Shown piece by piece: positions 10,437 to 18,549 of a DNA stretch of 22,940 nucleotides (within the stretch, counting starts at the first letter, position 1; each line of letters begins with the position of its first letter). The notes beneath the pieces are model-generated. The model ran no database searches. It saw nothing but the letters and a program-made list of their open reading frames with translations, and was not told the origin of the DNA. The stretch is from Apiotrichum sp. Y4204 (taxonomy: Eukaryota > Basidiomycota > Tremellomycetes > Trichosporonales > Trichosporonaceae). The stretch spans positions 1 through 22,940 of the forward strand of contig JAMYHL010000159.1 of assembly GCA_025531455.1 (NCBI GenBank). Reading direction: 5' to 3'. The translations under genes were made by a program, and so were the position numbers.

Positions 10437-11555
10437 CTACCCGGCGCGTGCTAGTCCCATTCTTCCCAGCATTCCATGCACGCCACCTGAGAATAAGGCT
10501 TCTGCATTCCGGTTGTTGACGCCGCGTAGCGCATGGAAGCGCTCTTGAAGGAGATTTTCATCGAGCCGCTTGGTCTGCCTCATTGACTCGTCAAATGGAG
10601 CGTAGGGAAAGTCTGATCCAAAGAGCACTTTGTCCGGAGTAGTCAGTTCCAGTAGGGCCGTGAGGGCCGTTGTGGTGGTGCTCAGCGCGAGGTCAAAGTA
10701 CAAGCAGCGAAACGCGTCATCTCTTGAGTAGGTTAGGCGGAGTGGGGTCAACTGGGCGCTTACATTTCGTCGCGTGTCAGATCATCACCTGGCAGCATGG
10801 CAGCGGCCATACCGAGACGGTCGACAAGGAAAGGCAGGGTGCCCCCCGCGTGCGACAAAATAACCTTGAATTTCCGACCGGCATGTACCGTTCGCGAGAT
10901 GATGAGAGAGGCACCCGATCGCGTGGTCGCCTGCGGGTAATCGATGATAGGCTGCGGCATGTCCGCGATGAGCTTTGGCGCGATGTCTACCGAGCTGGGA
11001 TGAACAAAGATAACCGCAGAGTAAGAGTCGAGCTTGTCCCATATTGGGGCGAAGGTCTTGTCGCCAAGGAGTCTACGATCAGCACCTACCCGGAGACACA
11101 CATACTTGTCTCCGTATGAGGTCATCATGACGACTCCAGGTGCCTTTAGCTTCTCCATTATGTGATCGATCTCAGATAGAGTACCTTCGATGTCGCGCAT
11201 GTCGGGAAGCGAGCCAAAGAAAGCAAAGCGCCCTGGACGTTGGGCCACAAGGTCGGCCACCTCGTCGTTACATTTACGGGCGAGATTGCGACCTTCTTGT
11301 CCTGCACCAACAATTGCTGGGCCAGGCGCGGTGACAGATAGAACCCCGACGCGCACGCCCAGTTTGTCGGCTGCGTCTACCGCTGAATCAAGGGACCATT
11401 CTGGAAGGGGCCAACCAGACGGATCTCCGTGCTTTTCAATGGCTGCCTTGAAGGAAGGCTGACGTGAGTTGACAAGCTCCCTGCCTCCTTCGGCACCGGC
11501 GCGCACTTACGGGAATGACATGGACATGGGTGTCGATACGATTGGGTTCCATCAT
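10437..11555 (-). CDS. ACMSD-like amidohydrolase (metal-dependent decarboxylase/hydrolase), 330 aa
   Basis: The gene has four exons: 11511-11555, 11106-11458, 10764-11072 and 10437-10722. The start is the ATG pair at 11555/11552. The spliced protein has the marks of the Amidohydrolase_2 family (TIM barrel), which includes ACMS decarboxylase and 6-methylsalicylate decarboxylase. These are HVH at residues 10-12 (metal ligands), HGDPSGW at 25-31, a YGD...LLGD segment, VHPSS with His157, IDYPQATTR, SHAGGTLP with His207, and LFGSDFPYAP with the catalytic-type Asp273. Length fits the family (about 320-340 aa). The HGDPSGW and IDYPQATTR segments recall the 6-methylsalicylate/resorcylate decarboxylase branch, but substrate cannot be fixed from sequence. 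The protein is probably cytosolic, since no signal peptide is seen. The intron at 11073-11105 is 33 nt and stop-free, so an unspliced reading would wrongly insert 11 residues after YGDK. No polyketide synthase or other pathway gene lies beside it in this window. Confidence 0.9.
10723..10763 (-). other. 41-nt intron of the amidohydrolase
   Basis: Donor gtaagc, CTAAC branch word, acceptor ctcaag; phase 2. It removes the TAA that would otherwise end the frame after TRDEM and gives ...LTRDEIDDAFRC.... A second solution (donor gtgatg, 68 nt, acceptor caagag) also keeps frame and gives a slightly shorter loop. I prefer the 41-nt form for its donor. Confidence 0.6.
11073..11105 (-). other. 33-nt in-frame intron of the amidohydrolase
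   Basis: Donor gtatgt, branch-like CTGAT six bases from the exon, acceptor cgtag. Its length is a multiple of three and it has no stop, so translation would run through. Removing it restores the family pattern YGDK-LLGD. Confidence 0.75.
11459..11510 (-). other. 52-nt first intron of the amidohydrolase
   Basis: Donor gtaagt, acceptor gtcag, CTCAC six bases from the exon, phase 0. It joins ...THVHVIP to PSFKAAIEKHGDPSGW, the expected order for the family. Confidence 0.8.
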
Positions 11556-11806
11556 GAATGGGATTTCAGACAGAAGGTGTGACCGCCGAGATCCCACTGA
11601 GCATACTTATATGCCCAAAAGAAGGAGTCGGCGCCAGTTTTGAAGGGTTCATGAAGTTCTGTGAGCGGTCAATTGCGCAGGGCAGGGAACCACACTTGTG
11701 GAGTGTTTGGCGGACGCGGCCGGCATTCGTGGTCAGTTGGTGGTGCAGAGGCAGTGAAGCCGAGTCGGACTGCCACGGCATGCGTCAACGGTATGACCCA
11801 TCGGAA

Positions 11807-11814
11807 TGACGTCA
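11807..11814. promoter_or_regulatory. Perfect CRE palindrome TGACGTCA
   Basis: A full palindromic CRE, the binding site of ATF/CREB-type bZIP factors. It lies about 250 bp upstream of the amidohydrolase start. Its role is inferred from position only. Confidence 0.4.
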
Positions 11815-12220
11815 ATAGAGTGTTACGCCCACGTTGCGCACGCAACCAAGAGGGACAACCGATCACGGCAGTCGATACCGAACGCAGTAAAGTGTTATGT
11901 TAAGTCCTTATTCTTGCTGCATCGATTTCTCTCGATATGTCAGTATCAGGCGATTGGCTTAAAGACAGGACAAAGACCATCGTGCGTCCAACGATTGCCG
12001 AGGCCTCTGCACAACAGCAAGTTGGCGACCCTGTACCGGGGCTGGCTGCGCAACCAGAGTCATATCGCAGAAGAGACTGGATTGATATTGATGGGTCACC
12101 AGGAACGAGGTGACAATGGTGAAGAACAAGGACAACCAGAAGAGAATAGTGTTCGAATGGACATGTTATTTGGTGGTCAGTGAGAGGTCGGAACACAACT
12201 CAATGGTTGTGCCAGGGGGA

Positions 12221-12242
12221 TGACGTATGACGTCGATGACGT
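12221..12242 (+). promoter_or_regulatory. Three clustered TGACGT half sites
   Basis: TGACGT occurs at 12221, 12228 and 12237. The cluster is about 670 bp upstream of the amidohydrolase and 190 bp past the stop of the coiled-coil gene. Together with the full CRE at 11807 it suggests possible bZIP control of the amidohydrolase; chance cannot be excluded. Confidence 0.3.
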
Positions 12243-12434
12243 CGCACAGAGTGACACACGTGGTTACTACGTGGTTCCTGCGGGCAACGGACCGGATGTA
12301 CTGGACAATAGGCGGTCATCGCCGCCCCTGTCATGCCGTGGTATCCCGGAGTTGCCCCGGAGCACCGAACTCGATCCATCAAGACAGTACATGTGGATAC
12401 AATGAAAACAAGCAACAGGTCGGAATGCGGTGTA

Positions 12435-14119
12435 CTAATATTTCTTTACGCTCACGCGCGACGCATTCTCGTCCAGACCCATCTCATGCGACCCATCGCG
12501 ACGGCGTTTGAGCGGTGCTGTGCGCTGAGGAGCATGAGTTGCAAGTCGAGCCGACCGCGCCTGGTCAGTCTTGATGTCGTTGCCGATGGCCATTGTGTTT
12601 GGCATTTCATGCCTCGGCAACTGACCTCTGGCAGCAATCTCTTTCTTGAGACTCTTCGCATTTGCTTCCAGGGCCAGAATCGAAGTCTGAACATTGGCGA
12701 AGTAGTCGCGTGCCTCCTTGACGCTCTGCTTGTCCATCTGCGCCTGGTACGCCCTACATTCGGCATCGGCCAGCTCGTTGTAATGATCAGTGCAGGCTTG
12801 TTTCAGTCGTCCCACGGCATCGGCGGTCTCGTGTTCCTGGTAGGCGAGCATCTCGCCGAGGATGGCGAAAATCTCGTTGGAGTTGGCTTCGAGGGCGGCG
12901 TAGTCGTTCGTCAGGATGTGGTGTTCCTCGCTGAGATGGTCGAATGCTGCTGCCAGACATTCTTGGGTGCTTTGAAGGACGGTATGAGTCGCTGTCAGTT
13001 GATGGTGCTCGGCCGTGACGGTAGCATTCCTTTGGTGCGCATCCTCCACCTCGCGGCGCAGCGCGGTGATCTCGGCCTGCAGGATTATATTCGTAGAGCC
13101 ACGCGTATCCCTCTCAGTCCGGGCGGTAGCGAGTTCATCCTCGAGACTTTGAATCTTGATCTCAGCTTGGGCACGGCTGCTTTCAGTCTTGGTGAGGTCG
13201 CTCTTCAAACGATTGACTTCAGTCTCGGTATGCCCTCTCTGCTCCTCGAGCTCGGTAATCCGCGCGGTCGAGGCCTCGATGTTCTTGGATGCCTTGTCGA
13301 TCTCGACTTGCAGTCTTCTTGCATTTGCCTTTGCTTCAGTGACCGTGGTCTGCAAGCCTGCTTTATCGGTTTCGAGAGCGGTCCTGTCATCACGCAGTGC
13401 CGCCACAGCTTGCTGGTATTGTAACTTCATGTCCTTGAGCTGCGCCGCATGACGCTGTTCGACCTCTCGTTGCCGCTCGGCAGCCGCTGATATTGCCCTC
13501 TTGGCCCGATCAAGATCGACGGTGGAGTCTTTCAGCTTCTGCCCTTGATTGTCATATTGCAGGATGAGCGTATCGTGCTGCCGCTGCATGGCTGCCATTG
13601 CCACCGATTGACCCTTGATCTTGTCATTTGCGGCTCCTAGTTGTTGCTGCAACTGGCGAATCTCTGCTGCATGTCGTGCTCTCAGCTCCGTGCGTTCCGC
13701 ATTTGCGTTCTGGCCGAGTGCATATATTTGCTGCGCAGTATCCTCCTTTACAACAGCGAGCTTCTTCTCGTAGTCCTCGAAGTCGGTTCGGTAGGTATTC
13801 TTGAGGCTGTTATATTTCCGTCGATGTTCCTTCCTCTCGCGCTTCATGTCCTCGATGTCCTTCTCAAGACTCTCTTTTGCCAGTCTCTCGGCAGCGAGTT
13901 CAGCAGCCGCATCTTCCAGCTCCTTCCTCAGCGTCTCGTGGTCGGTAACAAACTGTCGAAACTGCTGCTCCATTGATCTTGAGCTCGGCCCTGGCACTGG
14001 TCGGGGAGCATGTGGTCTTGGAGCTGTTGTCAGATTAGCAGCGGAGACGACTCACGTGGTGGCATCCGGCGGGGTAAGCTCGCTGGAGAGGATGAAATCG
14101 GAGATAGGTCACGCATCAT
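12435..14119 (-). CDS. Long coiled-coil protein, about 550 aa, unknown function
   Basis: Exon 2 (12435-14023) is one long frame. A 32-nt intron (14024-14055; gtgagt donor, CTGAC branch word, aacag acceptor) joins it in frame to an upstream exon. The ATG pair at 14119/14116 (context acaATGATG) is the preferred start; the ATG at 14065 has a poorer context and would give 532 aa. The N-terminus (1-38) is Pro/Ser/Arg-rich. From about residue 40 to 495 the protein is almost unbroken heptad-like sequence rich in Glu, Lys, Arg, Gln, Leu and Ala, as in SMC arms, myosin tails or spindle and septin-associated coiled coils, but no ATPase or motor head is present. The tail is basic with KRRR at about 527-530, a possible nuclear signal. 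It is transcribed away from the cysteine-motif gene at 15009, sharing its upstream region. It is a filament, scaffold or dimerising protein by structure; the biological role is unknown. Confidence 0.8.
14024..14055 (-). other. 32-nt intron of the coiled-coil gene
   Basis: Donor gtgagt, the words CTAAT and CTGAC near the 3' end, acceptor acaacag, with the CTGAC adenosine six bases from the exon. Joining gives a continuous Pro-rich N-terminus in the frame of the coiled coil. Confidence 0.75.
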
Positions 14120-14322
14120 TGTAGAGAGCGACCGCACCGCGACGAGTGCACCGGATCACGACGGCCTAAGCTGCGAGCGCGGCTCTGCGAACCGGGAAGG
14201 ACCAAGAGTGAAGAGGAAGAGGTTGACGCTGTGGATGGGCCGGCGACAGCGACCAGAAATAGATGTTGTCCCCGTCTCCTTCGCTGACGACAGAGAGGTC
14301 GACGATGGCACAGATACTTGTG

Positions 14323-14372
14323 CTGATAAGAGTTAGCAAAGCGATACGACATATCGGGTCGTTCAGACATAC
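14323..14372 (-). other. Candidate 50-nt intron upstream of the coiled-coil gene
   Basis: On the minus strand this segment begins gtatgt and ends tgctaactcttatcag, a textbook fungal donor, branch point and acceptor. An ATG at 14379 seven bases before the donor would open a 57-codon spliced frame (MPPQVSVPSST...) ending at the TGA at 14156, in the same frame as the coiled-coil gene. It is therefore either an intron in the 5' leader with an upstream ORF, a further exon of the coiled-coil gene if another intron removes the stop, or a small separate gene. Confidence 0.45.
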
Positions 14373-14559
14373 GAGGCATCGATTTGGGTCAATGCCTTGC
14401 ACAATGATGCGTGGACGATCGAGAAAGTAGACGGGGAACTTGTCTTGGAGGTTCTGTCGTAAGCACAGTTTCTCAGGTGTGAACCGACATAGACTGCAGA
14501 CACAGGTACGTAGGGTGTACAGCCCCACGAAACGTTGGGCCGAGGGGGCCGTGAGAGAA

Positions 14560-14640
14560 CGGATGGGTGGATGGATGGATGGATGAATGATGGATGGTGA
14601 GTGTGAGTGTGAATGAGTGAATGTGAATGTGAATCTGAGG
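14560..14640. repeat. ATGG and GTGA/ATGT microsatellites
   Basis: A (GGAT)n tract is followed by runs of GTGAGT and GAATGT words. It accounts for the His/Ser/Ile-rich minus-strand frame across it. Confidence 0.8.
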
Positions 14641-14797
14641 AGAGACGAGTTGTAAAAGTGAGTGTTGCAGAGGTGGAGGATCGGCGGACAATGTGTGTGT
14701 TCTTGTGTGTGTCCAGTCAACTCGAGTCAGATTTCGTCACCCCATCCCACCCCACCCATTGTCGGTCTCTCGAGCTCATTGCGGTCATCAGCCATCA

Positions 14798-14850
14798 TCT
14801 TCAACATCGTCAACATCATCAACATCATCAACATCGTCATCGTATCCTTC
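14798..14850 (+). repeat. AACATCATC 9-bp tandem repeat
   Basis: Several units of AACATCATC or AACATCGTC lie head to tail in the leader region about 170 bp before the start at 15009. Confidence 0.75.
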
Positions 14851-15008
14851 TCGTTATCAGCATCCATCCAGTCTCACAACGTTAGTCACTACCTCTGTAG
14901 ATCGCTGCAGCGCATGCGCTGGAGCTCGACTGATCGACCAGGACATTGTTACATCAGTTTCCACACCGCTTCAAGCGCATTTATCTGGCCGTTTCACTCA
15001 CAGTAACG

Positions 15009-15833
15009 ATGTCAACTCCCTCAACCGCCACAAACATCTCCCCTGGGTCCTCCCGTTTCTCATCACCCATCTACACCTACCCGAGCTGGCAGAAAGCCAT
15101 TGCCCGCGGCTGCCCGCCCAAGCCGCCCTCCAAACCGCGAGCTCCACGCTCAGCCCGCCTCGCACTGAAGGTTGGGTATCGTGACTCGCGGGCGCACATT
15201 ATCCACGAGGAGAAGGTAATCAAAGCTGCTGGAACAAGCTGACAGAAGAAAGACGCAGCCGCGTTTGGCAACGTTGTGGAGCTCAACGACCCGTGCGAGC
15301 GCTGTCGGGAGCTGGAGTACCCCTGTTTTGTCGCTTTCACCACGAAATGGGACGGAAAACGTCTGGAGTTTGGATACGACCCTAAGCAGAGTGTGCAGAA
15401 CGACAAAACACCGGACAGGACACGGTGTAACCAATGCCGCCGGGACCGGGTAGCGTGCAGCATCGGCAACGATATGATCGGGCGCGACTACCTCAAGACG
15501 GCGATTGATGGGTTTGGGAGCGTACTCGCGGCATTTCACGACTCGCAGGGCGAGATGCGGCACGCGTTCGACGCAGGACTGCAGCTGTACCGTTCAGTGT
15601 GGTACGATCCCGCAGCGGCGTTTCACAACGGTGCCGTCCACTTTGGCACGACTCGGGTGGGGTGGAGGAAGCGAAACCCACATACGATGGGGACGTTGGG
15701 CGCGGATGATCTCGACCTCGAAGGACTATCAGACGACGAGCTGTTGGCGATGATTGCGGCCACCGCCGGCACGACGGCAGCAATGCTTCGGGCTATTGAG
15801 TTCGGGAGTGGCAATAATGACAATGTTGAATGA
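15009..15833 (+). CDS. Six-cysteine zinc-cluster-like protein A, about 263 aa
   Basis: Starts at the ATG at 15009 (MSTPSTATNISPG), with a Ser/Pro-rich N-terminus. A short intron is needed before the long frame 15249-15833. I favour 15216-15248 (33 nt, CTGAC six bases from the exon), giving 263 aa; a donor at 15171 (gttggg) would give a shorter protein in the same frame. The motif is CX2CX6C-X33-CX2CX6C at about Cys85, 88, 95, 129, 132 and 139 (CERCRELEYPC ... CNQCRRDRVAC). This is the Zn(II)2Cys6 spacing except for a 33-residue loop where the family has about 5-12. The C-terminal ~120 residues are helical with an acidic end and no recognised domain. The next gene downstream carries the same motif with a normal loop, so the two look like distant relatives. 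A DNA- or nucleic-acid-binding role is an inference from the motif only. Confidence 0.75.
15216..15248 (+). other. Candidate 33-nt intron of protein A
   Basis: Donor gtaatc, branch-like CTGAC, acceptor agaag, phase 0. Alternative solutions keep the frame too: donor at 15171 and/or acceptor at 15245. The choice rests on matching the spacing rule of the other introns here. Confidence 0.45.
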
Positions 15834-16449
15834 GTGATAGGATCACGGGTAAGTGTAGTGCGAGCGTAAAAGCCTTTTGATAAACCAGTGCACTCACAGC
15901 AGACAAAGCTCGATAATGGAGTGCGGATCGGACAGACACGGCGAATGGATATGAGAGAGTGTGATGCGCTGATAGACCTGTAGAATAGATGTGCAGCCAA
16001 CAAATGGGCGTGTGTATGTACTTTGAGGTACATCTGATGACAGATGTGTGATTCATGGTCAAGTCACTGCCTGCATCATTGTTGAAAGGGCATTGATTGG
16101 GGCTCGCGCGATGCCCCAGATGCCCCCAGGCAAAATCGGAGAAAACAGGACATCAACAGGATCACCGATGCGTGGATCCCGGATGTCCGGATGTATCCCC
16201 ACGTGTCGACGCGTCAGCGTCCAGCGTCCAGGGCAAACAACGCGTCATCGTGTCGGGACGCGTCGGGACGCGTTGTTGCTGTTTTCCATTCTTCCTTCCC
16301 CCCCTTTCCTCACGTTTGCTCATTTCTCATTTCTCATTTCTGATTATTGTTTCTCTCATTTCTCATTCTCATTCTCATCATCAACAACATCAAGCAACAA
16401 CACCAGACACCACACTGAACAGCGGCTTCCATCCACCACCCATCTCGCA
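15834..16449 (+). promoter_or_regulatory. Upstream region of the second cysteine-motif gene
   Basis: Contains four ACGCGT boxes (16209-16273), a pyrimidine-rich leader with repeated TTTCTCA and ATTCTC words (16290-16385), and a CAAC-rich stretch just before the ATG. The plus-strand frame is open from 16048, but its sequence here has no coding character. Confidence 0.5.
16209..16273. promoter_or_regulatory. Cluster of four ACGCGT (MCB-type) boxes
   Basis: ACGCGT occurs at 16209, 16240, 16258 and 16268, the last two inside a short direct repeat of cgtcgggacg. In yeasts this is the MluI cell-cycle box bound by MBF, which drives G1/S genes. The cluster lies 177-241 bp before the start at 16450, a typical promoter distance. 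G1/S control of this gene is an inference. Confidence 0.5.
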
Positions 16450-17559
16450 ATGGCGTCACTCACGTCCACGCCCATCCTCGCACGGGACGCGCTTGCGCTG
16501 AACATGGAGGCCGCACGCATCAAGGCCGACATGCTCGCTCGCTTTGGTCGCATTCCATCAGCGTGCCGTCCATCCCCACCACCGGCCACGAGGAGCACCT
16601 CCGATGAGAACGCGGACATTAACGACAAACTAAACATTGACGGCAAGCTTCAAGAGGAGCAGGATGTCGCCAATGACATCGCCATCGACATTGATATGGA
16701 CATGGGACCTTCCCTGTGCACCCCACACACTCCGCCCCCTTGTGCACAGCCCATTCTCACCGCATCACCCCACGCCGTTCTCACCCCGGACGCTGCTCGA
16801 TGCGTCGAGCCAATCCATGACGACGCAGACGGATCTGGATGGGCGGGCCAGCGCGGGCGGGGCTGGGACCACATCCCAGAAGGCTGGGAATACAATGGGG
16901 AAGTCGGGGAATACGACGGTCACGATCTGCTATCATTACAGTCCTCAGCCTACAGCTTTGGTGTTGGGCCATCCAGCTGTGCGTCCACGTATAAACCGTC
17001 GCCGTCACTTAACGTTCCGATCTCTTACGGCGAGTTCAACTCAGAAGAGTTTGAGATTGCCCTCATCCAGACGACTGCGCCTCCTATCAACGATGGGCCA
17101 CGCGCACGGCTCCGCCGACTTCGACGCACTCGTGATATGGCCGGTCTGCAAGCATGCATTCGTTGCCGACAAAACAATATCGCCTGCGTTGGCGGCCCGA
17201 ACACACGCTGCCTGACGTGTGAAAAGGGCAGGGTGGCATGCAGTCGCACTTGGGTTATGCCGCAGTGGGAGACGGCCGTAGCTGTGCGCGGACAGCTCCT
17301 ACTACTCTCGCGACTCGAGGCAGAACTCCGGCGGCGAGAAGGCGAGGAGAGCCAGGAGGATGGAGCGGTGATTACCAGTGACAACGAGAGCCAGACTGAT
17401 CCACGCATCAAGACTGCACTTACCCTCCTCCCTCGTGCCGGCGTCGCTGCGGCCCGCTTCCTCTCACTCAACTTCGCGCCGGCAATGGGCCTCAATCCCG
17501 GCGACTGGTACGTCCATCTTTTCGCGTCTGCAAAGCAGCAATGGGAGCAGGCAGTGTAG
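16450..17559 (+). CDS. Six-cysteine zinc-cluster-like protein B, 369 aa
   Basis: A single exon; the ATG at 16450 (MASLTSTPILARD) is chosen because the leader upstream is a pyrimidine-rich 5' region. The N-terminal half is helical, then Pro/Ser/His-rich and acidic. A Zn(II)2Cys6-type motif sits at residues 236-264, with CX2CX6CX7CX2CX6C (CIRCRQNNIAC and CLTCEKGRVAC), preceded by a basic stretch (RARLRRLRRTRD). In ordinary fungal Zn2Cys6 factors the cluster is near the N-terminus and the first half is rich in Arg/Lys after Cys2. Here it is past the middle and the first half is weakly basic. After the cluster, a helical segment (about 275-305) may act like the usual dimerisation coil. No fungal-specific transcription-factor domain (MHR) is visible. 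It is likely a nuclear zinc-binding protein; transcription factor is the best guess. Confidence 0.8.
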   Translation: MASLTSTPILARDALALNMEAARIKADMLARFGRIPSACRPSPPPATRSTSDENADINDKLNIDGKLQEEQDVANDIAIDIDMDMGPSLCTPHTPPPCAQPILTASPHAVLTPDAARCVEPIHDDADGSGWAGQRGRGWDHIPEGWEYNGEVGEYDGHDLLSLQSSAYSFGVGPSSCASTYKPSPSLNVPISYGEFNSEEFEIALIQTTAPPINDGPRARLRRLRRTRDMAGLQACIRCRQNNIACVGGPNTRCLTCEKGRVACSRTWVMPQWETAVAVRGQLLLLSRLEAELRRREGEESQEDGAVITSDNESQTDPRIKTALTLLPRAGVAAARFLSLNFAPAMGLNPGDWYVHLFASAKQQWEQAV

Positions 17560-18502
17560 GAAGTAGAAGGCCAGGCACATCCTCAGCGGTAACTATCAGC
17601 AGGGGTTTGGGTTCATGGTTAGCTGTGGTTGTATGTACTGAGCTGTCTTTTCGGCGACGCTACAAGCTGCACTTGCCCGGCAAAGCAGTGCCTGTTATCA
17701 AAATGATGAGAACAAACTGAAAGCAGATCAAGGGGTCCACAGGGTGCATTTCCCTTTCACTACTCTCGGGCCAGCGGCGTCGAAGCCTTCCGGTATGTTC
17801 AGTCCAGCTTCCGTCGGTAAGCAGTATTGTGTAGGGTCCTTTGATCACAGTTCGGTGTCCACGCGCTCACCAGCAAGGCCCACACTCGCAGCGCGCCTCT
17901 TTGCTACCTCAGAACTGCAACGACGGTATGCGGCTGTTGATCTTACTGAAAAGGGGTTTTCAGCGACAGTTTGGGCAGACGTTCAGAGTGACCAACTTGG
18001 CGCCGGCGCCGGGCACAAGGATGCGGGTATCTGGACAAAGCACCCGAGGCGGTAAATGCGACAGAGCACAGCCGAGGGCGTGGTATCAGGTTACAATCGT
18101 GGCGCACTGCCGTTGACAAAGAAAAGGTTTGGAACGCGCAGGACGCGGCATTTCGCTGACCCAGGATGCTAATGAGGTTCGCGTGAAATATTACACCCGA
18201 ATGGTTGCTTATTGGGGCAAGCAAACGCGTCGGTGTCGATTTGGGGTGAGCCTCGGGCAAACCATGTTCCCTCTATCACGTACTTAACGGTTCATCAGGC
18301 TTCGATCGCTCGGTTGAGGATCTGATCGGTTGAGGACCTAATACTGGCGTTGCCTTTTGACGATTTTGACTCATTTGTACACATTGATCTTTACGGGTAA
18401 TTCAGGGTCAAGGAAATCTTTGATATATAGTGATTCTACTGAGAACAGCGGCTTGGGAACGCACGCCGACAGGAAGACACATCGGGGGCCCGTAAGATAC
18501 TT
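17560..18502. other. No gene seen
   Basis: About 0.9 kb after the second cysteine-motif gene with only short frames on both strands and no recognisable signal beyond its 3' flank. Confidence 0.45.
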
Positions 18503-18549
18503 CAGGAGTGAGGTCACTCCTGCACTTCGTCGCACACAATCCGTGTGCG
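18503..18549. repeat. Two adjacent hairpins
   Basis: CAGGAGTGA and TCACTCCTG (18503-18522) form a perfect 9-bp stem around GG. CGCACAC and GTGTGCG (18531-18549) form a 7-bp stem around a 5-base loop. They immediately precede the minisatellite. Confidence 0.7.

Larger units (their letters stand above)
11556..12434. other. Intergenic: amidohydrolase promoter and 3' flank of the coiled-coil gene
   Basis: No supported gene. Open frames of up to 125 codons (plus strand, 11806-12183) lack codon bias or recognisable domains. It contains several CRE-type TGACGT words, listed separately. Confidence 0.45.
14120..15008. promoter_or_regulatory. Shared divergent upstream region, about 0.9 kb
   Basis: Lies between the coiled-coil gene (-) and the first cysteine-motif gene (+). 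It holds a consensus-like intron on the minus strand (14323-14372), an ATGG/GTGA microsatellite (14560-14640) and an AACATCATC repeat (14798-14850). A minus-strand frame at 14166-14720 exists but is dominated by the microsatellite. No protein is called. Confidence 0.45.

Noticed and set aside
10785..11042. 85-codon minus-strand frame inside the amidohydrolase
   Set aside because: Different frame from the family-matching exons, with no motif; a shadow.
11806..12183. 125-codon plus-strand frame between the amidohydrolase and coiled-coil genes
   Set aside because: Composition is non-specific with no domain or splice signals; treated as intergenic.
12333..13424. 363-codon open frame on the plus strand
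   Set aside because: It lies antisense to the coiled-coil gene. Its Leu/Val-rich sequence is the mirror of the Glu/Lys/Gln codons of that gene, and the minus frame is longer and has a consistent structure.
14166..14720. 184-codon minus-strand frame rich in His, Ser and Thr
   Set aside because: Its first half is translation of a microsatellite, and the consensus intron at 14323-14372 inside it makes an uninterrupted reading unlikely.
16048..16449. Extended N-terminus of zinc-cluster-like protein B
   Set aside because: The frame is open, but this part covers MCB boxes and a pyrimidine-rich leader. The ATG at 16450 is the sensible start.
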